Below, in pieces: positions 31,126 to 42,701 of a stretch of DNA of 64,000 bases. The position numbers and the translations under genes were made by a program. Within the stretch, counting starts at the first letter, position 1; each line of letters starts with the position of its first letter. The DNA is from Hexactinellida sp. DTS-2022 (lineage: Eukaryota > Porifera > Hexactinellida): contig JAPNXP010000005.1 of NCBI GenBank assembly GCA_028753945.1, positions 3,596,001 through 3,660,000 on the forward strand. Reading direction: 5' to 3'. Below the pieces are notes generated by a model. It saw only the letters and a list, made by a program, of their open reading frames with translations, was not told the origin of the DNA and searched no databases.

Positions 31126-34100
31126 AATTCCCTTTCTACCAGTCCTAGTGTCGCAGATTCAATTTGGGGAGTAATTTGTAAGAAAGTTCATGGACATAAT
31201 AGTCAAACTAAACGCGTATTTGAAATGGAAGAACAATTCCCATAATACCCGTGAATTGTTAGAACGATTAATAAATCCTGATCCCACCTCTCAAAATAGG
31301 TCATTTTTCGTTAGTTTAAGTCTCGACTCTCTCCGCCCTGAAGGGTCTGCATATTTACAGACCTCTGTTATGCTGCTAGAAATATCTCTATGTATACCCC
31401 TATCTAGTCTTAGCTCTGTAGTCCGTGATGAAATTTAATAAGAATCCATTGAACCTGATTAGCAGGTGACAGATTATTGTTAATTTGGTCTTCCTCAGCA
31501 TCTGACTTGGTTACCTACCATGAACTGAAGCAAAAGGACGAGCGTGTTTCATTTGATCTAGCAATAGAACTACTATTAGTAATAATAATATACAAGCATA
31601 CTATTATTACAACAATAACCAGGCTCAATTATGGGTTGATGTTTGCAATTTTATGGTTACCGAAGGCCAAATTATTTTGAAAACCTTTTGAAATTTGAAA
31701 ACATGATATATTGGAACAGTGTGATACATTCGTTCGTAAATGTATTGACGAGTTTTAGGATGATATTATTGAACGGACACCATTATTGTTAATTTGGTCA
31801 GTTCTTAACCAATTAATTGTAAATGTATCGACAAGTTGTTTAAAAAACAATACCCACTCTTGACCAACGAGCAACTAACTGAATTCGTGAGATTTACGTG
31901 ATCAGTTTTCGAGTAAAGGTATTGATGTATAGAAAATCATTTATACTGATTGTTTAGCTATAATAGCTAACCCAGAAGTAGCTCCAGAATTATCCCCACT
32001 TGTTGATGAGGAATATGATGCTGAGGACTCCATCAAGTGTAGTAAAAATATCATTGACGACGTAGATGATACTGTTTCTAAATTGAATGGGCGTAATGAA
32101 TGTAACTTTGTACCCGATTTGAGTGTTAATGGTGAATTTTTCCTGGACGTGGACGAGTGGAATTTCATTCATTTTATTGATATAGAAGGAAGAGATAAGT
32201 TAATCGAGAAGGGACAGCTTTGTTTAGCAGTAAAGTTTCAAAAATCTATCCCATGAGTGTTCTTAAATTTAACAATTATTGGTTTGAGAAGATTTCTAGA
32301 CGTAAAGTGAATTCACCATACTTTCGAGCATGTGCTGACTGCAAGTTCCTTAATTGTTATTCGTTTGAGTTTAACATAAATGAAACATAACTAGTATACC
32401 AGGATCTACAAATACCTTAGCAGTAAACTTTTTATCTAGAGGTTCTCTCTCAGTGCAACACAATAATTTGAGAGAACAAATATGCACGCCATTTATCTGG
32501 TATTCAGCGAACACATTTAGGTGCAATTTTACAGCATACCTCTGTTTCAAAAAATGTTCATAAACAATTTGGATGTATGGATAATGTTACCGAGTATTGT
32601 AGTGTTAATTTTTCTTATCTTAAGACCCAAGATTGCTCAAGACAGATAAAATTTGAAGTTAACTCGCCTAACAGATTTTCAAACGATATGATCACGGATA
32701 TTCCTGCAACTCAGGAATACTTGCGTAACTTATTAAATGAGAAACCAATTCCTGGGTACGTACAATATTTTGCTAAGGAAAGGTTTATTATCCATCTATA
32801 CAACAAGCAAGAGATAGAGTTATTGAAACTTTTAAATAAAGAGATAATATTACTTTTGGATGCTACGAGTTCTCTTATCAGTAAACCTCAATCCGTCACA
32901 AAACCAATCTACTATTATGCACTCACTCTACAACATCCAGACTACCATACTATCCCGATACCAGTAGCAGAGATGATTAGCTCGGACCATTGAACTGCAG
33001 AGATAAAACATTCTATATAAAAGGTAATTAAACTCTAAGTTAGTTCTCAACAAATAAATACACATAACTAGAAGTAATTGATTCCAGTTGGGCTATGATT
33101 CATAGCACTTCTATAGCATTCAATAAAAGTAAAATTTTAGGCTACCAAGAGAGTGTTGGAAATTAGTAAGTACAAATGTAAGGTTATGAATAGCTAAGTG
33201 ATATTATACATTTATGTTCCGCACACATAATGCATAGATTAAGTCATAACTTAGATAATAAATTTAAGATTAATAAAGTTAAAACATCTTATTTTACACA
33301 TGTTTGCAGTAATTTTAAAAGCAAAAAGTATGCAAGAAATAAATAAGGTTTTCGTAGGATTAAGTAATATTTTATCTATACAGTATTATAATGATAAAGT
33401 CAGCTCCAGTTTAGTGGAATTAAATGATTTAGTTAGAGACGACATGCTATATCAACTTGACTATGTGGAACCACCTGAAGATAATAGCACGCAAGTAGAA
33501 AATGCCACTACATATCGTGCTAAATCGCCCTTTGGTATACATTTTGATTCACTAGTATATAAGAACCAGCCCCTGATGTGGTCCTCCAGGCAGCTGATGT
33601 TGATATTATCACTGACATCGTCATAATCGAAATTTGTACAATGAAAATGACCTTCCACCCTATCTGAATTTTAATGTTGTAATATCGCCAGTACATAGCA
33701 AGATCAACAGTAATGTAAAGAGGTCAAGAGACCACTGAATTAGTATATACCTAGCAAGATTTATTGTGTCCCCGGAGATGGAAATTGTTTGTTTTCTTCT
33801 ATAGCATTATTGCATTACGGGTTGATGGGATAATTGTCACAAATACGTAAACTTATCGTCGATAGCATGATAAATAAATAGAAGTAATATGTGGAAAATT
33901 TATTAATAATAAATACCCAAATACTTAAAGAAATATCGGAGATTATGTGGCTAAAACCGGTATGAAGAGTAATGCCAAATGGGCGGAACTTTAGAAATAT
34001 TTGCAGCAGGTCTCTTATTTAGGACAGATATTCGGGTATTTTCGAAAGACACGGGTAACACATGGAATTTTTTCTCTGGAAAAGGTGCTAGTATAGATCA

Positions 34101-34215
34101 GGTAATTCAGACCACCCGCCAACACCACTGGATCAATCTACATTGTACATACTGATAATCATTATGAACCAGTTTTGGAAATATCAGACAAGGAGATAGA
34201 GACGAAGTTTTAGAT
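31126..34215 (+). pseudogene. second copy of the DDE-OTU transposon protein, decayed
   Basis: Plus-strand fragments run in the same order as in the 22-26 kb element: 'DSIWGVICKKVHG' (31,155-31,195), 'KNNSHNTRELLERL' (31,213-31,275), an acidic stretch (31,960-32,200), 'CADCKFLNCYSFEF' (32,330-32,375), the DDE start 'LLLDATSSL' and 'PIPVAEMISSDH' (32,577-32,993), 'IDSSWAMIHS' (33,078-33,110), 'CSAHIMHRLSHNLDN' (33,215-33,262), 'YRAKSPFGIHFDS' (33,515-33,555), then OTU motifs 'VPGDGNCLFSSIALLHYG' (33,770-33,825) and 'NHYEPVLEI' (34,160-34,186). Many stops and frameshifts interrupt it. The gap before 33,060 may be an intron. The 186-bp arrays are not present around it. Confidence 0.75.
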
Positions 34216-35376
34216 TCTCTATTTTCGCGCATATAATGCTTATTCTATTTTAATTATGTGGAGAACGATTAACGATTAAATAATGACTAAAGATTAATTT
34301 ATAAGTGTATTAATGATATTTGTGCACATTTTATGTAGAATTTTGAATTATATAATCAATGCTTTGTAAAATTTTGAAATCTAATAAGTCATACTATTAA
34401 ACTAACAAGTATTTAATGTCTTATTTATAACTGAGGCCAATTCCTTGCAATAATTAAAAAACGAGCCCTTCGGTCTCGGTCGCTTCGCGACTTATGTTCG
34501 TTCGTGTTAGGTACTACGCGATACAATTAACGGCCGATTTGCGGCCTTTAGCTCCCAAAAAAGCACTAACATTAATAATGAGTCACCTGTGGCTAGTGAA
34601 TCACACGCTATTACCTAATAAAGCGCCTAAATTCATTTTGGGTTGTGATTAGTCACTGTAATTAGTTTGGGAAATTATGTTATGTAAGTTATTCTCATTA
34701 CTCAATAGTTATAAATTATTAGTTAATTAATTGCTTAATAATTATTAAGGGTAGCTCGTTCAGCTATATTAAAAGGTTAGCTTGTTAGCCCAAATAAATA
34801 GAAACATGTGGTTGGTAAATTATCGCAATTAATTATTCAGTAAATTGTATTGCAAAGTAATTTATTAATTCTGGATTTAATCTCTGCATAATAATAGTTT
34901 AAAGGTGAGAATAAGACAGCTTCGCGGTCTTATTCTCACCATTAAACCATTATTAAGCAGAGGTAAATCCAGAATTGCAAAATATTTGATTTAATTGATA
35001 GTAGTAACAAACATTATACATCTTACTATAAAACATTTATTTTTCAGGAGCTGAATCCTGGGTTAGTGAATTAATTAATTAAATTGATAGCAATAATGAA
35101 CATAATACAGCTCATCATTAGACAGAATCAATAAATTACTTAATTTCTTAATTTCAGTAATAGGAAGCCAATATAAGTGTAATAAATAAAAAATGCATCA
35201 GAGAAGTCAACTAGACAACTACTCTAGTGCATTCTTGTTAACCAAACAAATCAGATCACCCACATAGTGTTAAAAATAATGGTATACATTTTAACTAATA
35301 ACTTTCTGCGTAAAGTTTGATAATTTTCACAAAGGTGTACCATTATGTGTTGTCCATTTTTATATAGAATTTAGAA
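34216..35376. other. non-coding stretch with a strong hairpin
   Basis: No gene. At 34,868-34,975 a palindrome has arms of about 50 bases ('TGGATTTAATCTCTGC...' against 'GCAGAGGTAAATCCA') meeting at GACAGCTTCGCGGTC near 34,921. It may be a very short foldback MITE or the end of another element. Confidence 0.5.
34463..34552 (+). repeat. hairpin-rich dispersed repeat, copy 2
   Basis: Starts ACGAGCCCTTCGGTCTCGGT and contains the hairpins TCGCTTCGCGA and GGCCGATTTGCGGCC; same orientation as the copy at 1,170-1,232. It lies 250 bases past the OTU end of the decayed DDE-OTU copy 2. Confidence 0.5.
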
Positions 35377-35384
35377 CTAATCGA

Positions 35385-35846
35385 TAGGGATGGGACAGAG
35401 CTCCGCATCCGCATCCGTATCCGCGGAGCTCCGCATGATATATTAACTCCGCCTTTACATCCGAATCCGCGGAGTTTAAAAATCTCGCATCCGCCTAACA
35501 TCTGCATCCGCGGAGTTTAGGAATTTCACATCCGTTCCCTCCCATTTAGTCTCTTCTCTCTAATAGTCCACTTCTCCAATTATCTAATAGTCCACTACCC
35601 TAATTGTCTAACATAATTTTGTTATTCAACCATATTCATACGATTATGTTCATTGTACGATTATGTTCATAAAAGATTATACTAAATATAGGACTATTGT
35701 AAAATGAAAGCCAATAGGTTTGAGCTCCGCATTCGCGGATGTAAAGATGAAAACTCCGCATCCGAATCCGCGGAGTTAAAAATTTGACATCCGCATGCAC
35801 ATCCGTATTCGCGGATGTGGAAAAATTCGCATCCGTTCCATCCCTA
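35385..35846. mobile_element. hAT-type MITE made of 'GGATCCGCGGAG' repeats, perfect 8-bp duplication
   Basis: Ends TAGGGATGGGACAGAGCTCC and GCATCCGTTCCATCCCTA, flanked by CTAATCGA on both sides (35,377-35,384; 35,847-35,854). Inside both ends are tandem 'GCATCCGCATCCGCGGAG' units. Confidence 0.9.
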
Positions 35847-35957
35847 CTAATCGAGTCAATGTTGCAAAAGTTATTAAGGAAAAGGTTAACGTGTCATATC
35901 ATACTCACAATATTTCGCTTAGAAACCCAATGGACCCATGTCGCTATGACAAACTAC

Positions 35958-36204
35958 CAGGGGCGGATCTAGAAGGGGAGCAAGAGGGGCCCGGTCCCCC
36001 CTGAGATTTTTCTCATGGGGGGAATTTTTGTAATTTTAGTCATTTTAGTATATAAAAATGGTGATAGATCAATATCTGGCTATCAAAGGGTATTTTTTTT
36101 CTGGGAGGCAAGCCCCCAGACTCCCCTTACCGTCGCTCGTTTTACTCGCTCCATACCCCTCCAAATTTGGGCCCCCCTGAGTCGAAGGGCTGTATCCGCC
36201 CCTG
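35958..36204. mobile_element. hAT-type MITE (GGCGG family), perfect 8-bp duplication
   Basis: Ends CAGGGGCGGATCTAG and GTATCCGCCCCTG, flanked by CAAACTAC (35,950-35,957; 36,205-36,212). G/C-run ends as in its relatives. Confidence 0.9.
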
Positions 36205-36314
36205 CAAACTACTCCTATATACCAAATTTCAGCTCTCTAGGTAGCATGGTCTTTTCAATTAATTACAGACAAACATCCAAACAAACAACAATTGTGCTTT
36301 TAATATATAGATAG
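36205..36314 (-). repeat. possible Helitron 5' end (another family), reverse orientation
   Basis: The reverse complement begins TCTATATATTAAAAGCACAA, like Helitron 5' ends here, and continues with 'GTTTGTTTGGATGTTTGTC'. A similar sequence is found near 41,090-41,150. No 3' end was identified. Confidence 0.35.
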
Positions 36315-36454
36315 TCTCCCTCCATTTGTGAAAAAGGCTATTCAGTCTACAAAATTTGGTGTTAATGATTTGACGGAGTAAATTAGCCCGTTTACTATTA
36401 ATGAGGGACTTGGCCTTGGGTGATTGATTAAATGCTTTGAAATACCTTAAAAGA

Positions 36455-36985
36455 TATTAATAGAATGAGAGACGTTAATTGACTTATCCTCTTCATAAGG
36501 AATTATTAATACGTAATAGAATAGAATATCAGCTTGAAGCTTGTGATCTAATTTAATCACTTCTAACTATCAACGTTAAACTGGAATTGATGCCTTGCTA
36601 GCTGTATGCATATAAATAGTAAATATAGTAGGATTTTACTGGAGACTCGATTTTGACAACTTCAATATTCAAAAGTAAATATTTTAAAAAGTACATAATA
36701 ATTTTTAATGAAATTTCTAAACATAAACGTAGATTTATCTGGAGTTTTCATGCATAATTTCAGCGCTTGTTAATTAGTACTATTAGTATATTTAAAAGGT
36801 TGGTCAACTAGTGCGGGTCAGGGGTCAATTATTTTTGTCGAAGATTAAAAAAAACACTATTGTAATTCTAGTTTCATAGACGTAGATTTCTGCCCTTTCA
36901 AATGCTCTAAAATCATTTACATCTGATGTCAGCAAGCTAGTCAAGTTATTGACTGAAGTTGTGCTGGTCGAATATTCAGCCAACT
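36455..36985. repeat. right arm of the inverted duplication (with 28,928-29,655)
   Basis: Reverse-complement match to 28,928-29,655 lacking the pogo MITE. The outer part reads 'SKLVKLLTEVVLVEYSAN' on the plus strand, and the matching residues are readable in the left arm, so this may be the 5' coding region of the KRBA2-like element present twice in opposite directions. Confidence 0.75.
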
Positions 36986-37107
36986 CACACTCGTTACATC
37001 AAAGGTCTCCTCGAAAACATAACAAAGGTAGGAATTAACTACACTAGTACATTTCTTGATAAACTTCTCCACATCACCACATTAGAGTACCTCATCTAAA
37101 TACCAAA

Positions 37108-37607
37108 TCTATACTACTAAAACACAAGCCTGGGTGTGTGCATATGTGTATATATTTGTTTGTATGTCCGAGTTGGTTGAAGAAAGTGGACGGTTTCCAA
37201 ATGGGATTTTTGGTATATAGGGGTAACTTTTGGCACCCGCCACAAGTTGAGGTTTCCACTCAAAATTTCTCACACCTCAACAAGTTATGACGTCATTGTC
37301 ACATTTAGAGAACCCTGAAAATTCATTTAATCGCGCATAATTCGCGCCCTCTAAGAGATAAAATCTGAAAATTTAATAGAACATGTAGATTAATGATGCG
37401 GACATGGTGCTCACACCAGATCACCACTATGCTAACTCATTATCGCATGATGACGTAATCATTAAAATGTAATTCACTATTTAGGCCTATTTACGCTTTA
37501 TAATCAATATTAGGAATATATAAACCACACATCAACCGCGAAGCGGCTAGCGGTTGGTGTGTGGTTGTGTTCTGCCGCGAAGCGACCTAGCAAGCGAAGC
37601 GCGCCAG
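37108..37607 (+). mobile_element. Helitron family 1, copy C, complete and uninterrupted
   Basis: Starts TCTATACTACTAAAACACAAG after A and ends GCGCCAG before T (canonical CTAG is CCAG here). A long hairpin 'ACCACACA..AACC' / 'GGTTGGTGTGTGGT' lies about 60 bases before the 3' end. At 500 bp it is non-autonomous. It serves, with copy D, as the reference for copies A, B and E. Confidence 0.85.
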
Positions 37608-40103
37608 TGTTAATTAAATAGAATCAACAGTGACAAATTTTTAATGACTTACTTCGGAATAGGATAGTAGTAATTTCTACTTTTCGTATGAATGTTGGCA
37701 GATCCAGATTTTACACTGCTAGGAATTTATAGTGTTAATTCTGTGGGATAAGTAAGATACATCTTGTATTCATCATATCGTTTCAACAATTCTCGCTTGA
37801 ATATCTCTTGTAACTCCAAGCTTTCTGAATACATGTCCAAAATAACAGTAAAGTTGACCATTGGACAATTTTAACGGTATTTACGCAGGAATTCTTTGCA
37901 TTTTATTGCAACCAACAGTATAAGTGAAGATATGATAGATTTTTATTAGTCAACAACTCTCTCTCTCTCACTTGACAAGGAAATAAAGTCATTACTGTTT
38001 TATTACTTCTATCATGTGAATAAACATATTTTTAGAATAAGGAATCTAGATTATAATTAATATAATACTGTTTAAATAAAAAATTACAGGTATATGATAA
38101 TGTTCTAGTACGTTCTCTAGTCATAAATACTGCTATTAAGGCTATTGAAGCAATTTATCTAAGCATAATTTCTATTTTCAAATTCACTAAGCTAAAATTC
38201 ATTTTTAATCCTCTGAAGGAGGATTTTTTGTAACTTTTCTAAAATTATCATTCCATTCCGTTATTAGATATAAAATTATTAGCAAATTTTGAAGTATCAA
38301 GCATTATCACAAGTAGAAATATCAGTTCATGAACTAATTATTTCTAATAACGCGTCCAAAGCTGCCATTCAAAGTTAAAGTCGATATAAAATTTGCGACT
38401 CAACAATATGGACGTTTAAGTAATTGCAGATACGGAGAATTATATTGGATGCCTACGCCAGCGGTGAGAAAGATCCAGAAATGGAAAGAAGAAATACATC
38501 AAAAATGATTATTATACGTTGACATGCAAACGAAGACCCCAAAATGGAATTTACAATCCGTGGCAATTTTTAAACCAGTGAGCAATTCAATCGGTAAATT
38601 CGCGAATCATAACAACACTTCAAGCGATTCCGAAGATAAGATTGATGAAAATTCACAGTGGCTTAACACATGGAAATAGGAAAAAATTCGTGGTTATCAA
38701 AATACCTCTAAATGGTATTAAATTCAAGTTAGATAGTATGCTAACGTTCGTATGAAATTTCAATTGATTTGAACACAAACTACTATAAATATACTTTTGC
38801 ATTATATCAAATGTATAGTTCCATTTGTGGTTTTGAGAATTCTAAAAATACAACATATTTCATTTCATTCTGAATTACAATATATAAGGAATCGTGGTTA
38901 TTTGTCAATCAAATATATAAAAAATGAGTATGCTAAAGATATATTTCTATACTGATTTACTGTTACACAGATGCATCTTAATTTTAACAGGGGGGTAAAC
39001 TCTATGTCCAAAATTCTTCAAAACTTTCAAAATTAAAAATCTCAGGTAAGCGCAAAAAAAGTACATCAAAGATCAACGAGAAATTTTGACAGGTTTTAGA
39101 TTAAAGTTGTAAGAATTAAATATGGAAATCTTAGCTTCCGAAACAGTGCGCAACTCTGAATATTTTAGCGAATTCCATTTTCTCTTTGTGTTGCTATGAA
39201 AAACTAATTATTCGCAACTATTCAGTAGTATATCTTATTGGTTACCCAAATGTATGGAAATTATTGTATATTAAGAACAACTGAGCACGTAAGGACAATT
39301 TCATCAATCAGAACAGCGAACTATTTACTCATATTGGGTTTTTGATATTGAAGGCTGTTAGTTTTGCACAATTCGGAGGTTATTTAGTGTGATGCACAAG
39401 TGACAGCTATGCTAGAATACACGTTATAATATACGTTATAAGTAACCATCTACCCCCTTTACATGTGTGTAAAAATCCTTAAATGCCTTGGGAACTAGAT
39501 ATTTACGAAATATTCCCCATGTTCAAGATATTTGAACAATAACTATGGGTGAGTATTAAAAGCTTGTTAAAAAACCAAAGAATTTGTGTTTCATACAACA
39601 AATCGCCCAGAACAAAAGCTTAAAAGAGTGGATACATCATTTTTGATGATGCCATTCAATTCGCATCTATCAATAGCCTATATGTCAATAATACTTCACT
39701 TTTGAGTACCTGCAACCCAAATGCCTATTTCCTATCAACTACAGTTTTAAGCCACTGTGGAATTATGCGTGATGAAATTAATGTGTTGCTTGTCTTGGAC
39801 CCCGTGCTGAAACATGGGTAATTATGCCATGTCGCCATGTAAACCGCGGTAATCAATGTATCCAAAGAATCGATGAGGTTGGGCAACCCTGTCCCATATG
39901 TCAATCCGTTATAGAGTCTAGGTTTCAGATTTAACAATTTAATCATATTATTAATATTTTCACATTCTAGTAAGTAATTAGTAAATAACTCCTATTTGTG
40001 ATCACTATCGCGGTACGCTTGTAAGAGGGCTTCGGTGTGTATATACTTCTAACATTGATTGTAGCGTAAATGGCAAGGGTTCATCTAGATCAGTGGTTCC
40101 CAA
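37608..40103. other. mostly featureless AT-rich stretch
   Basis: No domain-bearing frame was recognised. A plus-strand segment near 38,395-38,510 reads 'YGELYWMPTPAVRKIQKWKE' but is short, and I do not recognise it. The minus frame at 39,725-39,946 shows no known motif. Confidence 0.4.
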
Positions 40104-40115
40104 CCTTTTTTAACT

Positions 40116-41394
40116 GGAAAATTCCAAAAATACTCAAGTTTTTTAAAAATTTCCAAATATACTCAACAATACTCAACTAATTAGTAAATATACTCAAGTT
40201 TTTCCAAATATACTCAAGTTTTACCGGATTATTCCAAATATACTCAAGTTTTATTGGATTATTCCAAATATACTCAAGTTTTATTGGATTATTCCAAATA
40301 TACTCAAGTTTTATTGGATTATTCCAAATATACTCAAGTTTTATTGGATTATTGAAACTAGTATGGAGATCCAAACCACAAAAAATATTTATTAGTACAA
40401 TTTGCTCGTCTACTCTACGCGTCCTTACAACTTGTGCTCGGGCCTACGGCCCTCGCTTGTATTTAAAGCATGTTCCTTTTCAAATTAAATGTCGTTCTTA
40501 ATTAGAGGCCGCTAGCAGTCTATTTATATCCGTTCATCCTAGCTACAGGTTTCAATAAGGACAGATTAAATAATTTGGATATTTGTGCAAATTTGAACAG
40601 ATAATTTTCTAGATATATAAGCTTGTCCGTGTATAATAATATACCAATTCCAAATATAAATTAAATATCACTAAGAAACTGTACCAGTGGACCCCTAACT
40701 TTGGGATGTGGAAAAGTTATTGTATTGATTGATAATAATTTGATATCAAATAACACAATGGAATGTTATAAATGTATGGCTAGACAGACAGAACACAAAT
40801 AACTGATTAAATGCCTGAACTTCCTCTCGATCAATTAGATTACAGTCTCAGTATTCCATAATGCACACTTAACATTTGACAGACACTAAAGCATTCAATT
40901 ATATTAAAATAATTGAATGCTAGCTGCTAATCCATACTGGAACAACCCTCGAATTTAATTGGCTAAAGGTTTTGACACCTTTTGTGATGGAAGATATGAA
41001 TATTCTTTAGATATTGAACTTGTTTGTACATACAGTATTCCCTACCCCCTGCCAAATTTTAGGTCTGTAGCTTTTACCAGTTCCTCAATCAATTCTGAAC
41101 AAACACACAAACAAACAAACACAAAAACATTGTGATTTAATATATAAAATAGACTAAATATAGCCTTTCTAAACTTGAGTAGATCTGTGAATTTACTGAA
41201 AAGTTGAGTAGATTTGGAATTTTTTGAAAAAACTTGAGCAGAATTGGAATTATTCTGAAAAACTTGAGTAGAATTGGAATTATTTTTAAAAAGTTGAGTA
41301 GATTCGGAAAGATCTAGTTTTATATTTGAGTATCAGTAAAGAGTTGAGTATATTTGGAAATTTTAAAAAAACTTGAGTATTTTTGGAATTTTCC
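40116..41394. mobile_element. foldback element with tandem subterminal repeats and 12-bp target duplication
   Basis: Ends GGAAAATTCCAAAAATACTC and GAGTATTTTTGGAATTTTCC. CCTTTTTTAACT stands on both sides (40,104-40,115; 41,395-41,406), a 10-12 bp duplication typical in length of Mutator-like elements. Inside the left end are about six 30-bp units containing 'TACTCAAGTTTTATTGGATT'; inside the right end are inverted variants ('AACTTGAGTAGAATTGGAAT'). No coding region; the centre holds AT-rich sequence and a possible Helitron-end fragment near 41,040-41,150. Confidence 0.75.
40167..40351 (+). repeat. 30-bp tandem repeat, about six units
   Basis: Units of 'TTCCAAATATACTCAAGTTT' plus 'TATTGGATTA', nearly identical in the last four. 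They form the left subterminal array of the foldback element. Confidence 0.9.
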
Positions 41395-41406
41395 CCTTTT
41401 TTAACT

Positions 41407-41891
41407 CGTGAACCCCTTGATACCCGAAAATTTGGTGGTGCACTCCAAGGACATACCTAAATCTGAAGGATTCTATTGACAAGGGCATCGATTATAAAAA
41501 CAGGATGGGGGGTGAACATCATATGGTCTCATTAGGATGAAAAGAGTGAGTATGTAATAATATCACAAGGTTAATCAAAGTATACATGGATTTATAGACG
41601 AGTGACCGCAGCGAGCGAGAAAAAATTTCTGGGGTGAAGAGGATTTTGAAGAGGATATTTTTAGTATTACTAACAATTTATGACAACAATATTTTGTTGA
41701 TTTTAGTGAGGATAAAATTGGAGCACCAATATTGGAGGGGGGGGGGGGGGGGCGAATGCCTAAAGGTAGGTTGTGATAAATAGACCAGTACGGACCAAGC
41801 CCTCTTTGAAAAAGCGTCGGGTAACTTACAGAACACAATAGTAATAAATCAATATAGTCGAGTAATCAGAATTTAACTTGTGGATTATAAC
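41407..41891. other. non-coding stretch with a 16-base G run
   Basis: No gene. A G homopolymer near 41,737-41,752 resembles the G runs of the hAT MITEs but has no readable ends. Confidence 0.4.
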
Positions 41892-41893
41892 TA

Positions 41894-42119
41894 CCGTATT
41901 GCCTTGAATAGTAGCCGGGGCGATTATTGATTTCAAGCCCCATTTAGGCCCAAGAAAATGTTATGATTTTCGAGAATGGCGAATATTGTAGGGAGGCGAT
42001 TATTTGATATCAACGGATATTCTAGGCGGTGTAAAAAAAAATTAGGACCTATTTTGGGGGGGGCGATTATTCAAGGGGGGTGATTATTCGAGGGGGGGCT
42101 ACTATTCAAGGAAATACGG
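41894..42119. mobile_element. TA-flanked MITE ('CCGTATTGCCTTGAATAG' family), copy 1
   Basis: Ends CCGTATTGCCTTGAATAGTA and TACTATTCAAGGAAATACGG, flanked by TA. Interior 'GGGCGATTATT' repeats. Copy 2 at 54,957-55,205 is in the same orientation and over 90 percent identical. Confidence 0.9.
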
Positions 42120-42427
42120 TATATTTAAAAAACTTTATTTTAAAAAATGCTCAATATTTACTCCACTCCTTGTCCCGTGCACCCCCAAGGTTCCGGGTTG
42201 ATAATTTATTTGGTACAAGTCTCTGACAAGATTTTTGACCTTAGAAATTCCTGGATAATCCCTGTTTGGGAACAATACATATTTTATATCCTTCAAATAA
42301 TGCCTCATCATTGAATTATACCGATTAGTATGTATTATGGCTGACACACTTAGAGGCCATACAAATTTGACTTTAATCAAAAAAGTGCAGGCCAAAAAAT
42401 CCTAGAAAAATCCCTGGTAAATAGATA

Positions 42428-42538
42428 CAAAATAATCAAATTAAAAAATGTTGAATGTTAGTGAATACTTCACATGAGATATGAGTAAGCAGATTGATAA
42501 TCTGTGATGAACGTGTTTGTTTGCATCATTAATATATA
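42428..42538 (-). repeat. Helitron family 1, copy E, left part
   Basis: Reverse-orientation match to the 3' middle of the Helitron (about 70 percent: 'GTGATGAACGTGTTTG', 'GCATCATTAAT'). It breaks at the Gypsy LTR and resumes at 47,587. Confidence 0.6.
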
Positions 42539-42701
42539 TGTCGGGAATTAACCTTTATGATCACGATAGTTGGGACGGTAAACTGTAATCCGTAAGAAAT
42601 ATAATTGTAGTTCAAAAGTATATACACTAAAGCGAGTACTAATACATATTCTACATTAACTAATCTAGCTAAGGTTGACTAACAACTAAATCTTCGTCAC
42701 A
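42539..42701 (-). repeat. Gypsy 1 long terminal repeat (3' LTR)
   Basis: TG...CA ends; on the minus strand preceded by the purine tract GGGGAGGGAGATGA (42,702-42,716). Partner at 47,375-47,537. Confidence 0.9.

Larger units (their letters stand above)
40091..41425. mobile_element. Charlie-type hAT end disrupted by a foldback element
   Basis: CAGTGGTTCCCAACCTTTTT at 40,091-40,110 is a hAT terminus like the one at 2,374. Its expected continuation ('AACTCGTGAACCCCTTGATA') resumes at 41,403 after the foldback element at 40,116-41,394. Confidence 0.65.

Noticed and set aside
31941-32172. Minus-strand Ser-rich frames
   Set aside because: Shadows of the plus-strand acidic region of the decayed DDE-OTU copy.
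40167-40351. Regular 30-bp repeats that could suggest a CRISPR array
   Set aside because: Units are directly tandem with no variable spacers, and they are part of a eukaryotic transposon end.
41737-41752. 16-base G run as a regulatory quadruplex
   Set aside because: No context supports a function; similar runs are inside MITEs and may reflect sequencing slippage.
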